Origin: Rotaria socialis
Taxonomy: Eukaryota; Rotifera; Eurotatoria; Philodinida; Philodinidae
NCBI GenBank assembly: GCA_905331475.1
Contig: CAJNYU010004374.1
Span: forward strand, 1-64,000
DNA length: 64,000 bases
Direction of reading: 5' to 3'
A model generated the notes under the pieces. That model worked only from the letters and a program-made list of their open reading frames with translations. It searched no databases and was not told the DNA's origin. Below are positions 34,219 to 46,826 of the stretch, in pieces; position 1 is the first letter of the stretch; every line of letters starts with the position of its first letter. The position numbers and the translations under genes were made by a program.

Positions 34219-37200
34219 ATGCCTACACCGACAAATAATAAATCAGGTGGTGTAATGGACAATGGTCATGAACCAGCTGAAATGAAATATTTACGTTCAA
34301 CAGATATGACTTCAAAAGATAGTATTACAGATGCAACAACAGCTAATGAATGGGCTGCAAAAAAATTCGTTTGGGTACCTGATGAACACGAAGGTTTCGT
34401 TCGTGGTCAAGTACGACAAGAACAAATGGATGGACAATTATTAGTCGATTTAGAAAATGGTAAACGTGTTACCATACACAAAGATGATACCCAACGTGTA
34501 AATCCACCGAAATTCAGTAAAATTGAAGATATGTCAGAATTAACTTGTTTAAATGATGCATCGGTATTATATAATCTTAAAGAACGTTATTATTCAGGAT
34601 TGATTTATACATATTCGGGTTTATTTTGTGTTGTTGTCAATCCATATAAACGCTTGCCAATCTATTCCGAAAATGTTATCGAGATGTATAAAGGAAAAAA
34701 ACGTGAACAAATGCCACCACATATATTTGCTATTGCTGGTGATGCATATCGTTTAATGTTACAAAATCGTGAAGATCAATCAATTTTATGCACGTAAGAT
34801 ATTTTCGCTAGGAATATTTCTGTTCGATATAAGTTTTGTATTTCTTGATTTCAAGAGGTGAATCTGGTGCGGGTAAAACTGAAAATACAAAAAAAGTTAT
34901 TCAATATTTGGCTTATATTGCTGCTGCACCAAAAAGTTCACAACGTCAACCGGTCACTAATATTAATCAATATCAAGTAAATAAGATGATTAAATTTTTC
35001 TTCTAATTGAATTTATTCTATTTCGTTTTTTTTTCTTTTCGTTTAGCAACCCATCAGTGCAACTAAAGCAAGCGATGCCTCCGTAAAACATTCGAATTTA
35101 ATAAAGAAGAAGAAAAAACGAACATTTTTATTATTTTTAGGGTGAACTTGAAGCTCAACTTCTTCAAGCAAATCCAATTCTCGAAGGTAAAAGAACAACA
35201 TAAACTTCTCGAGCAAGTCAAAAAAACTTTGCTTTTCTAGCATTTGGCAATGCAAAAACTGTTAAAAATGATAATTCATCACGATTCGGTAAATTTATAC
35301 GTATTAATTTCGACACATCTGGTTTCATTGCTGGTGCATCCATTGAAACATATCTATTGGAAAAGTCTCGTACTATACGTCAAGCTAAAGAAGAACGTAC
35401 ATTTCATATTTTCTATCAACTATTACGTGGTGCTAATACAAAAATGATTACGGATTATTTATTAGAAGATTTTAGTCGTTATCGTTATTTAACACATGGA
35501 AATGTAACCATCGCTGGTGTTGACGATGGTGAAGAATTTCAAAATACAGTTAAAGCAATGCAAATTATGAATATGTCAAATGACGATTTAAATTCAATAT
35601 TTCGTACGATTTCAGCTGTTTTACAAATGGGTAATATTCTGTTTAAACAAGAACGTAATAGTGATCAAGCAACATTACCCGATGATACAGTCGCACAAAA
35701 AGTTTGTCATCTATTGGGTATTCCAGTAACGGACTTTGTCCGATCGTTTTTAAAACCGAAACTTAAAGTCGGCAGAGATTTTGTTACCAAAGCACAAACG
35801 CAAGCTCAAGTAAGTTTTTCGTCATGGCTGAGTGATTATGTTTCGATGAACAATCGTTTGTTCGGGTTAGTGAGTGCATGTAGAAAGATCGAGAAGACTA
35901 AACTAATATTAGCCATAGGAAAGACATTCAATCGATCGAAAATCATGACTATTACTCTTCTTTCTTCTCTACCGACTAATCTTCTATTCAATGTCAATAT
36001 TTTTCGGTTGGTTTTTGTTTGTTCGAGTTCGTCAACAAATCAAGATTTACTTTCTAATTACCTTAAGCGTTTTCAATTCCATCGGGATCCGCTTTTTTAT
36101 TTCTGTTTCATTGAAAACAAAAACGGAATATTGTTCTTAATTAATTATTTAATTAGGTTGATTATGCTGTCGAAGCAATATCAAAAGCAATATATGAACG
36201 TATGTTTAAATGGATTGTTACACGTATCAATAAATCGCTTGATCGAAGTAAACGACAAGGTTCATCATTTATTGGTATACTTGATATCGCTGGTTTTGAA
36301 ATCTTTCAATTGAATTCCTTTGAACAATTATGTATAAATTATACAAACGAAAAACTTCAACAATTGTTCAATCATACAATGTTCGTTCTTGAGCAAGAAG
36401 AATATCGCCGAGAAAATATCGATTGGGAATTTATGGATTTTGGTCTTGATCTTCAACCGACTATTGATCTTATTGAAAAAGTAAAAGCTCGAATAAAAAA
36501 AAAACCTTTAATTTATAAGAAAATATTTTTCTATTCTTTAGCAAATGGGTATTTTAAGTTTATTAGATGAAGAATGTTGGTTTCCTAAAGCCACCGATCG
36601 AACCTATGTCGATAAATTAATTAATGCACATGCTCAACATCCCAAATTTGGTAAGACAAAACAAATGGACTCGTTAATATTCTCATAAATTTTGTTTGTT
36701 TTCGTTCTCAGGTAAACCAAATTATAAAGCACCAGCTGATTTTAGTATCATTCATTATGCTGGTAAAGTTGAATATTCCGCTGAACAATGGTTAATGAAA
36801 AATATGGATCCATTGAATGACAATGTTGTTGCACTTTTACAAACATCAAATGATGTATTTACACGTGAAATATGGAAAGATGGTAAGAAATTATTTCTTT
36901 GCTTCTATTCGCATAATTAAATTTTAAATATTCAGCAACGGTTTGGGGAATGAGACCCAGTCTTATTCTACCTAATATAGCTCTCATACCTGATTATAGT
37001 GAGTTTTTAAGCATGAGAATTTTTTGAAGTGCAGTGTTTATTGAATTTGACTTTCATGGAGTATTTTCATTCATTGATTTTTGTTTTGTTTTCATTTAGC
37101 CGAAATTGTTGGTTTATCAGCAGCTGATCCAAATGATGCAACATCAAGTTTGAAAGCTAATATCAAAAAAGGAATGTTTAGAACTGTTGGTCAACTTTAT

Positions 37201-40200
37201 AAAGAACAATTAACAAAATTAATGGGTACATTAAAAAATACAAATCCAAATTTCGTTCGATGTATTCTACCAAACCATCACAAGAAGGTTGGTTCGAAAA
37301 AATAGATTTTAACTTAACCTGTAGGCGACGGAAGTATGCACTTTCTAGTGATAGTTTTTTTGGATGTTGATAAGAATTTAAGATATTCACCAATAATTCT
37401 TATATTCAATTTTGGGTTTTTTTTTCTAGGCTGGTATTATACATTCACCACTTGTACTTGAACAATTGCGATGTAATGGTGTACTCGAAGGAATTCGTAT
37501 TTGTCGAAATGGTTTTCCTAATCGAATTTTATTTCAAGAATTTCGCCAACGGTAAGTTATCAGTACATACTTTTCATTTAATTAATCTCGAATTTTTATA
37601 TCCCCTTCCAAGCCTGGATTTCATATGAATAAAATAATTTTTTCTTCTAGCTATGAACTTTTATGTCCAAATGTCATTCCAAAAGGCTTTATGGATGGTA
37701 AAGCTGCATCACAAAAAATGGTAAGTTCAATATAGAAATGTATCAATCAAACCGTCAATATTTTCTTCTAGATCAAAGAACTTGAACTTGATGATAATCT
37801 TTATCGAATTGGTCTTACAAAAATATTCTTCCGTTCAGGTGTACTTGGTCATTTAGAAGAAGAACGCGATCTTAAATTAACCGATATAATCACACAACTT
37901 CAAGCATTATGTCGTGGTGTACTTGCTCGAAAGTAAGTCATTTAGATTTTTTTTTCCTAAGACTTTCTGTTTTGTTTTCGCTTCAAATAGGAATTATCAA
38001 CGACGTATTCAACAATTAAATGCCATCCGTGTCATTCAACGTAACGGCCGTGCATTAATGAAGATTCGCAATTGGAAATGGTGGCGTTTATTTACAAAAA
38101 TAAAACCTCTATTACAAGTCACAAGACAAGACGAAGAATTAACACAGAAACAAGAAGAAATACGCCGAATGAAAACCGAAATGGAATCACGTACATCACA
38201 AATGCAAGAAACTGAACATCAATTACAAATGGTCCAACAAGAACGAACTGTGATTAACGAACGTCTTATTCATTTAACTGAAGCTTTAGTTGAATCCGAT
38301 GAAGTAAATAAAATAGAATGATGATTTTGATTCGAGCTGATTAATTTTTTTTTCTAGAATTTACGACGAGTACAAACACGTAAAATGGAATTAGAAAATA
38401 TGGTACAAGAAATCGAACAACGTTTAGAAGAAGAAATGGAGCGTAGTAATGGCTGGACTAATGAAAGAAAACTATTAGAACAAAAATTACAAGATACTAC
38501 TGAACAGTAAGTTTTCCGAAGAGAAGAAAAACTAATGTTGTTTCTTTTTCTAACCTCTAGACTTGAAGAAGAAGAACACGGTAGACAAAAATTACAAATT
38601 GAACGTGTACAATTCGAAGGAAAAATTAAGAATTTTGAAGATATTGTTGCTAGTCAACAAAATGAACTCGGCAAAGTAATTCGATCGAATATTCAAGGAA
38701 GAAAAAAAATTCCTTTATTCGTGGTTTTATTTTAGTTACAAAAAGAACGTAAATTCCTTGAAGATAAACTTCAAGAAGTTGTTCATCAACAACAAGATGA
38801 AGGAGAAAAACTGAAAAATCTTCTTCGACTTAAAACAAAACAAGAAAGTCAATGTGCTGATCTTGAAGAACGATTAAAACGTGAAATTGAAGTAAATCTC
38901 TTTTTTCTTCTACGAGACAAAGAACTCTTGCTTGAGAGAGAACCTACATTTTCGATCAAATTACTTATCATTTCGAATAGAATAATCTCTATATGAATTT
39001 ATTTTCTTTTTAATTAGCTTCGTCAAAAATTGGAACGTGAAATTCGTCGTCTTGAAGGTGAAGTGCAAGAATTGCGTGAACAATTACAAGATCGTGTGCA
39101 ACAAATTCATGATTTACAAGTTCATTTGGCACGTCGTGAAGAAGAACTAACACAAGCTGTGACAAATATTGAAACTGAAGCAGCAACAAAAGTAACTTTT
39201 CAACGTCAAATACGTGAATTTCAAACCAGTATACAAGATTTACAAGACGATATGGAAAGTGAAAAAGAATCTCGTAAACGTTTAGAACGTGAAAAGCGTG
39301 AATTAATGGAAGAAAACGAATCCTTACGTAATGAACTACTCGATCGTAAAGATATTAATCAAGTTATGCTTGAACGAGAGAAGAAACGCGACGAAGAAGT
39401 TCTAACATTAAAACGTTCATTAGAACAAGTACATGAAGAACGCGAATCGGTCATAGGTGAATTACGTCTTAAGTATACAAAACAAATTGAAGATCTAACG
39501 AGTCAATTTGAAAATACAAAAAAACAATTCCAAACAATAACCAAAGATCGTCAACAACAACAAAGTGATTTAACCGATCGTGATAATGAAATTAAAAATT
39601 TAAATGTTCAAAAACAAGAAATCGAACGTAAACGTCGACAATTGGAAACTTATGTTCAAGAACTTCAACATAAATTTAACGATACAGAACGTATTAAAAA
39701 TGAAAATCTCGATAAATTACAACGTTATCAACAAGATATTGAAACTATCAATGCAGCATTTATTGAAACTGAACAACGTGCACAGAATAGCGAACGTAGT
39801 ATAACTATGTTTAGACAAGATATTCAAGAATTACAAGAAAATCTTCAAGAAGAAAATCGTCAAAAAATGAATGCATTAGCTAAACTTCGTCAAACAGAAG
39901 ATTTACTTAATGAATTCAAAGATCAATTAGATGATAAAGAAGAAGAACGTCATAAAACCGAGAGTAAAATTCTACAATTAACACAACAAAATACGGAATT
40001 ACGTCGACAAGCTGAACTAGTTAATGTTGAACAAATGGATGAATTACGTCGACAATTTCAACGCGAAAAAGAAACCCTTTTGAAACAATGCGACGATGAA
40101 AAATTAATGAATACAAAATTAACAAAATCAAATCAAAAATTTTCAAACGACATTGCCGATATAACAGTTGAATTAGAACGTTATCGTACAATTGTACAAA

Positions 40201-42544
40201 ATGTTGAAAAACAACAACGTTCATTCGATAAACGTATACAAGATGAAAAGATTTTACAAGACAAACTACGACAAGAACGTGATCAAAACGAACGAGAAAT
40301 ACGTGAAAAAGAAACACAACGATTGAATCTCCTAAGAGAAGTAGAAGAACGAACGTTAGCTTACGATGATCTAGAAAAACGTTCCAGACAATTGCGCACT
40401 GAACTTGATGATATGCTTTCAACAAAAGATGATATCGGAAAAAATATTCATGAATTAGAAAGAATCAAACGTGCACTTGGTAAGTAAATATTCTTTATAG
40501 TTCTTCAACTAGTTATTTCGCATGAAAATTAATTTTTTTAATTTTGTTTTCAGAGACAACAGTTGACGAACAAAAACAACAAATAATCGAACTGGAAGAT
40601 GAATTGCAAACAGCTGAAGATGCTCGTCTACGTTGTGAAGTGAATATTGGCGCATTAAAACAACAAATGGAAAAACATGCTCATGAAAGCAATGAACAAA
40701 TTGAAGATCGTATACGTTCATTAAATAAACAATTGAAAGAATATGAATTAGAACTTGACGAAGAAAGAAAATCCAAACAACAGGTTCTTCAACAACGCAA
40801 GAAACTTGAAATTGACGCTCAAGATTCACGTCTACAAATTGATGAAGCCAATAAACAGAAAGAAGAAGCATTACGCAATGCACGTCGATTACAGGTAATG
40901 TCGTTGCACAGTAGTTATGCTGAGAAGAGTTTCCGTATCAATGATTTTTATTTAAGACTCAAATTCGTGAAGTAACTCGTGAACTGGAAGAAATAAAAGT
41001 CGTTCGCAATGAATCTTTGATGAATGTTAAAGAATGGCAAACGAAAATAAAATCGCTTGAACAAAGTCTTCAACAATTAATGGATGAGAAAGATCTCGCT
41101 GATCGACAACGTCGACAAGCACTAGCAGAACGTGACGAACTTCAACAAGAATTAGCTTCTCTTGGTAGTGGAAAGTAAGTTTATTGTTGAGTTTGGAAAG
41201 AATGACGAAAAAAATGGAAATTGAAATTCCTTGTTTTATTCAGAGGTGCATTTATCGATGAAAAACGTCGACTCGAAGCACGCATAGGTCAACTTGAAGA
41301 AGAATTAGAAGAAGAACAAACAAATACAGAAATGATTGGTGATAAACATAAGAAATTAGCAATAACTGTTGAACAACTTATGCTCGATCTTGCTGCTGAA
41401 AAAGCTAACAATCAAAAAGCTGAAGTAAGCCAATCGGAAGAAAAATAAAATAATCAAATGGCTGTTTTTTTCTTCTTCTTAAGGCTGTACGTAGTAATCT
41501 TGAACGACAAAATCGCGAATTACGCGAAAAAGTCGAAGAAAACGAAGAATTCGGCAAAGGAAAATCAAGAGCAATGCTTGGAGCACTTGAAGCTAAAGTT
41601 CATGCACTTGAAGAACAACTTGATAATGAAGTTCGGTGTGTATCATGAAATTTTACTTGTATGCAATTATTTGTTTATCTATATTTATAGAGAAAAGCAA
41701 AAACTTATTCGAAGTATTCGTACAATTGAAAAACGTCTTCGCGACGCTACTGCTCTTGCTGATGAATCTCGAAAACAAGCAGAAGTCTATAAAGAACAAG
41801 TAAGAAGAGAAGAAAAATATCTTTCTTTTTTCGTAATATTTCATATTTGTTTGTTTTTCTATTCGCTTTGTTAAGTCTGAAAAAGCCGGTATGCGTGTAC
41901 GTAATATGAAACGACGAGAAGAAGAATTAGAAGAAGAAGTAACACAAATGAAACAACGTTTACGCAAAGCTTTACGAGAAAAAGATGAAATTGAAGAAAA
42001 TCCAGCTTATCAAAGAACACGGTAAGAACGAATTATTAATTTTTACTCAATATATTGAGCTGTTTATATTTGTTAACTAACCTAAAATCAGAAAAGAATT
42101 AGCTATGACTGATCTTGCACACAATCGAATCGTCAAATTAAATGACGATAGAAATGATGAGGTATCCTATCTGTTGCTTTCGGTGAAAGTGCTTACTCTT
42201 TTGTTTTTCTTTTTTGCCATAAATATCGAAATCTTTTATTATAGTCAAGCTTTTAAGAAAACGCCAATGTTAACGTATATAGTATAAAAAATTCGGATAA
42301 ATTTCCGCATGTAAACATTATTTCTAATATAAACTTATTTTTTTTATCAATTAGTTCTCGGCTTAATTCTTTTGACCTTCAGTTATAAAAATAAGGTTCG
42401 ATAAATGTTGTATTGTATCGATGTACATAGTTCTTAGAGAAAAATCATGTTTCATTTCTCTAATTCGCTTTTTCTATGAGCTCTTTGCTGTTTAAATATC
42501 GTATTTAAAAAAAATATTTCCTTTAGTCCTTCAACAGCTCATAA
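34219..42544 (+). CDS. Myosin II heavy chain, non-muscle/smooth type
   Basis: Twenty-five exons from 34219-34793 to 42092-42161 join in one frame for 1,989 codons. A 26th exon starts at 42527 and stops at 42544 in that phase. Seen in order: SH3-like N terminus ([14 protein letters not shown]), P-loop GESGAGKT, switch [11 protein letters not shown], switch [23 protein letters not shown], actin-binding region, SH2/SH1 thiols ([16 protein letters not shown]), two IQ-like segments (about 37900-38090) and a coiled-coil rod (38100-42160) with its largest exon at 39018-40479. Myosin II forms bipolar filaments that pull on actin. The [17 protein letters not shown] stretch is closer to non-muscle/smooth than to sarcomeric myosin. 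Exon 35047-35082 (12 codons) lies in loop 1 and exon 36936-36998 (21 codons) in loop 2; skipping either keeps the frame. An alternative tail frame in the last exon is open to 42719. Confidence 0.93.
35047..35082 (+). other. Myosin loop-1 cassette exon (36 nt)
   Basis: Encodes [12 protein letters not shown] between INQYQ and [13 protein letters not shown]. Phases are 0/0. Without it the protein reads [10 protein letters not shown], the uninterrupted form of vertebrate non-muscle myosins. It sits at the 25/50-kDa junction near the nucleotide pocket. Confidence 0.75.
36936..36998 (+). other. Myosin loop-2 cassette exon (63 nt)
   Basis: Encodes 21 residues ([20 protein letters not shown] plus one) between EIWKD and [10 protein letters not shown]. 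It starts in phase 1 and ends in phase 1, so skipping restores WKDAEIVGL, resembling the vertebrate sequence. It sits at the 50/20-kDa junction, the actin-binding loop. Confidence 0.7.
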
Positions 42545-43290
42545 TTCCTCAACATCTTACGTTCGAACACTTGTAACATCGACAAAATATTACTCCGAAT
42601 TATCTGATGATGATCTACAATCTGAAGCAACGAACGCAAGTGTATCAGAGACACTCAACGGCGGTAATTCAACAATACGAAACAGTGTTGGCAGCGATTT
42701 TAACAATGGAAATCATTGAAAAAAATTCTCATAATAAACAGAAAAAGGCCAATCACGCTGTTCTTGCTTATCCTCATTTTTCATTTGTCTCATACACAGT
42801 GAGCGTTCTTCTCTATCGCATTTTGCTTGTGTGTGCGTGTGCGTGTGCGTGTGCGTGCGTGTGTAATTTCATTCTTGATCTTCTTATATATGTCTGCTTA
42901 TTTTTCCAAATGTGAACATAGCCTTGCTCAGGGTTAGAGCTCATCGTTGTCATTTTTTTCTTCTTTATTCTTCATTTTATCTTTGCTACCTCTGTTAGAC
43001 ATTCTGTCTTTAAAACAAAGAACACAAAAAAAAGAACATCGAAATGATTACATTCCATTATTAACTACAAAAATATATTGAGCCGGCCACCAAAAGTCCA
43101 AATCATTTCTATATACATATATATATATATATATATTTACTACGCTGCCTTGATGTTATCAGTATTCGGCGTTTGTCTCTTTGTTCTATGCGTTACTTTT
43201 TTTTTTATACTTTCGTTCTCTTTAAACATAAAATATAGTCTCTCTATATTCCTTAAAATATATATAAACAAAAACATTTTATCTTGCATT
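42545..43290. other. Convergent gap, microsatellites
   Basis: The 3' UTR of myosin (or, if the other tail frame is used, coding to 42719), a (GTGTGC)n tract at about 42827-42864 and an (AT)n tract at about 43110-43136, then the 3' end of the UNC-93-like gene. No other gene. Confidence 0.5.
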
Positions 43291-45551
43291 TTATTGACGA
43301 CAACAGCAATACGATATGAATATAAAACCAAACATGCATAATAAACAGAGTGTATCAACATAAAAAAGGAATGATTGGCATAGAAGTACAGCACATGAAT
43401 ATGCAATAATACGACCTAAATAACGAAGTGCTAAAGATTGGGCAAATGTTGATGATGAAAAAACTTTCATTGAATTACAAATAGAATCTAGAAACGAAAC
43501 AAAAATGAGCACTTTTTTCTGTGGATTTATTAAAATATAAAGAAGAATTTACAAATTAAAATCGTCGACCATAAACCAAGAACAATTCCATAGGAGAAAA
43601 ATAGAACATATTTCATGGTTAATGAATCAATATTATATAGACTATCTTGCATTCGAGTGAAATACGATATAATAATTGTTATCGAATGAAGAAGTGTCGT
43701 AAATGTTATACAGGTCTAAAGAAATTTGAAACAATTCGAAGGCATTCAAAGGCTAATTTCTTTTTACCATCGTTGTCATACGTTTAATAATCAAAACAAT
43801 TAATACACTTGATATTGTTGAGCTTAATCCGTAGATAATCAACATTTCGGCTGCATGTCGAAGCCCGTAAAGGCATGTAACATCAAACTACATCATAGAG
43901 AGCAAAAAGCAAAATTTAAAAACCGATCCTCCAGTCTCATAGTCTAGTTGAGACTTTTTTTTGTAAGCGCTAATTATTCATGCGGATTTCAATCCACGAA
44001 AAAGCACTCTCGACAAGATTAATATTATATCAAAAGTGATCACGCATTCAGAATATCCTTTTATCGAGTGTAATTACCTTGATAATATTTCCAAAAACAT
44101 AACCTTCTTGGAAACCAATAAATAAAGCAAATAAATAATATTTCGAATGAATTCTGTTCGATATGTCATTCGCTGCATCTTTATTTGAATAAGTAAATAT
44201 TGATAATCGCCTACTCATAGTTATTACTGATGTTGTCCATTCTGTACTAATTTGTATAATTAAACTAATCGTCATTAAAACAATTAGGCTAATAAAAAGT
44301 ATATAGCGCGTGGGTTCATTGGCCCATACTAGAAAATGCAAAACATGATTATGATAGAGAAAGACATTTTTTTTTAAACTGACCTTGCGTTTTTTCTCCT
44401 AAGTGCAAATTTAAATTTATTAAAATTGCCTGTGCTGTTGGTTCTAAAAATTGTTTACTATCATCTTGTTGATTTATTAACTGCAAACATGAAATTGCAA
44501 TACATGATTGAGAACCAATTAGTATATAATTGTATTTCCATTGTTGAAATAAAATGACAACTAAGAAACAGCCGCCACCAATGGCTAATGCTAAATGACA
44601 AATACAATTATAAATACAAATAAATAATTTAATACGTTCGGTTAAAAATTTTCTATCTTCAATGGGTAATGTTGTTGATAATTGTAATAGATGATCAAAT
44701 GTTTTTATTACCATGCAACTAAGACACACACCAGTTACACAGGCGCTTACAAGTAGACAATAATAAAACGAATGAAAATATTGCATTATGATCCATGTTG
44801 AAGTAAATATTGTTGTAAAAACAATTAAAATTTGTGAACAACGATCGTATGCGAGCATATCGGAAATTTTCCAACGGCAACGATTGGCATGTGTATGTGA
44901 TGTGTATGCAGCAAGACTCAATGCCGATATCGACGAACTTAAATGTAGTGTTAATAGAATTTGAAAACTACGTTCCATTGAATAGATTGACGTTTGAAGA
45001 ACTTCAGTTGAAAATAGACATGCTAATACTAAGACTGATGCAAACGATCGAAGCAAGAGAATGCGATGGCCAGATATGATGGTTATGGCTGATGAACTTA
45101 ATGAATCGGTACGTTCATTTGATGACTGATTTGCTAGTGGTGGATTGCTTGATGAAAATGATTTTGTCAATGGAGATACTTTAAGAGATTTATGAAGACC
45201 ATGAACAGGAGAATCAAGTAAAAGTGTTGCATTTTCTAGTAAACTATTATTGCCAGCAGAACGAACAACTGGCTGGCTAGTACTTCGTTGAATGTAACCA
45301 TTGACACGACATGAATAACTATCAGATATAGCACATAACGATCGTGTAGTGTTAATATGATCAATAATAGACGATATGGATGAAGCATTCGAACATAAAA
45401 CTTCTAGACGGTCTTGTTTAGATGTAAGAATTGCTATTTGATAACTATTTCGACGTGGTTGAATATCATTTCGAAGTAAATTATTATTATTATTATTAGT
45501 AGTAAGAGAATTTGTAAAATTTTCAGAAATATAATTGACGTTATTGTTCAT
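43291..45551 (-). CDS. UNC-93-like multi-pass membrane protein
   Basis: Five exons (44384-45551, 44078-44328, 43768-43887, 43553-43715, 43291-43487) join in frame to 632 residues. The first about 160 residues are polar, with a poly-Asn run and many Ser, probably cytosolic. About ten to eleven hydrophobic segments follow. The C-terminal half has the UNC-93/MFS pattern: YYLFALFIGFQEGYVFG, then FDVTCLYGLRHAAEMLIIYG, and a last two-helix unit with SMKVFSSSTFAQSLALRYLG. UNC-93 proteins are MFS-fold; nematode UNC-93 regulates a potassium channel and vertebrate UNC93B1 escorts Toll-like receptors. The substrate here cannot be told. The long Asn/Ser N terminus is unusual for UNC93A-type proteins. It is convergent with myosin. 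Confidence 0.65.
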
Positions 45552-46676
45552 GCTTAATGAATAACAGTCTGTATGAAATACAAATAGTTCACTTGATCAT
45601 TTTGCCCAGACCCATTGGATATTTAAGAAAACTAACAATAGGAAAGTACAGAAGAAGAAACTTGTCGCATGCATCGATGAATTATTGGCATTGATTAATT
45701 AGATCTACTCTACGTTTTTTTTCTGGCATCCTTAAGCTGACATCTGTCAATTAGATTTCGTAGAGATATATACTTCTATATAGGAATGATGTATAAGTGT
45801 CGTAACTTTCTATCTATGATTAGCACGTCTAGCTTCCTATTTTACGAACTTGTTGCTTAGTACTAGTGTTGGTGCTTCACTTTACTCTACCTTCCGGTGG
45901 CTCTATAATTCTTGTTTCCGTTCTTTTCTGCAAAACACGCAGCAATCAACCGGATTGTTCTGATAAGATTTTCAAAACAATATTAACAATAGCACAGCTT
46001 GTTCTAAATTTCTTTCTAGTCATTCTCATCGGCAGTGTCGTATTTTCGAGTACTCTCTCATTTCTATGACAACATCTTGTAATGGAAAGGAAATGGTCTA
46101 CTTGCTCAATAGTTCTTATCTTACTCTACAAAGAGACAAGAAGAAAAGAAGAAGAAGAAAGCGATTCTATTTGCAAGGATTAGCATAATAATATGCAATA
46201 GAAATAGGACTCTGCCAACCAATAAGTTTGGTTATAACAAAGGGACCAGCTGATTAATAATGATGATGATGAGCCAACCGCCTTCATTTATATTATTTTC
46301 TTTTGTTGCTGCTATCTGACAAAGTCATAGATATACGTATAGCTGCTATGATCATCTATGAAAGTTTACATTTAGAGGCGGAATCTCAACAACCATTGGT
46401 ATGAAATGAAGCGTCACATTGTTATTAATATTGAGAACAAAGAAAAAATAGTCTATCATATGATTTCTTTTGTGGATTTAATCTTTTTAATGATTACACT
46501 AACAAAACCATATTCTTTTTTTGTTATTGTTGATGACAACCAGGAAAAAAATCTATAAAAAAGCTAAACATGAAATAAGAAAAGTAATCGTAGTTCATTA
46601 TTCTAGCGATGATGGAATTCAATACAAACCGATGATCCTCAAGACATATAAATAGGTATATTCTCATGCAAAAATT
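45552..46676. other. Intergenic, no gene seen
   Basis: Between two divergent genes; it should hold the promoter of the UNC-93-like gene. A short frame with hydrophobic character at 45866-46069 has no supporting splice sites or family match. Confidence 0.4.
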
Positions 46677-46714
46677 ATATGTTGATAACAGAAATTCATC
46701 TGTTATCAACATAT
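46677..46714. promoter_or_regulatory. Perfect 15-bp palindrome upstream of secreted protein
   Basis: ATATGTTGATAACAG, 8 bases of spacer, then CTGTTATCAACATAT: exact 15-bp arms. It lies 113 bp before the likely start codon at 46827. TGATAA/TTATCA cores are GATA-factor sites, so this may be a paired GATA-type site or a hairpin in the 5' UTR. Confidence 0.5.
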
Positions 46715-46826
46715 GACACAGCAAAAGCATACAATAGATAAGATCTTAAAGGCAACCGCGAACAAACACAATTACATCTTCAAACAATATTTGGTGTTAA
46801 CATATTCAAAAGAATTAAGCAGAATA

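Noticed and set aside
35810..36156. Extension of the myosin motor exon through 36313
   Set aside because: An open frame continues into the intron by chance. The GTAAGT donor at 35810 and acceptor at 36156 restore the conserved myosin sequence.
40021..40883. Two minus-strand frames of over 120 residues
   Set aside because: Antisense of the myosin rod; long open antisense frames are expected opposite E/Q/L-rich coiled-coil coding sequence.
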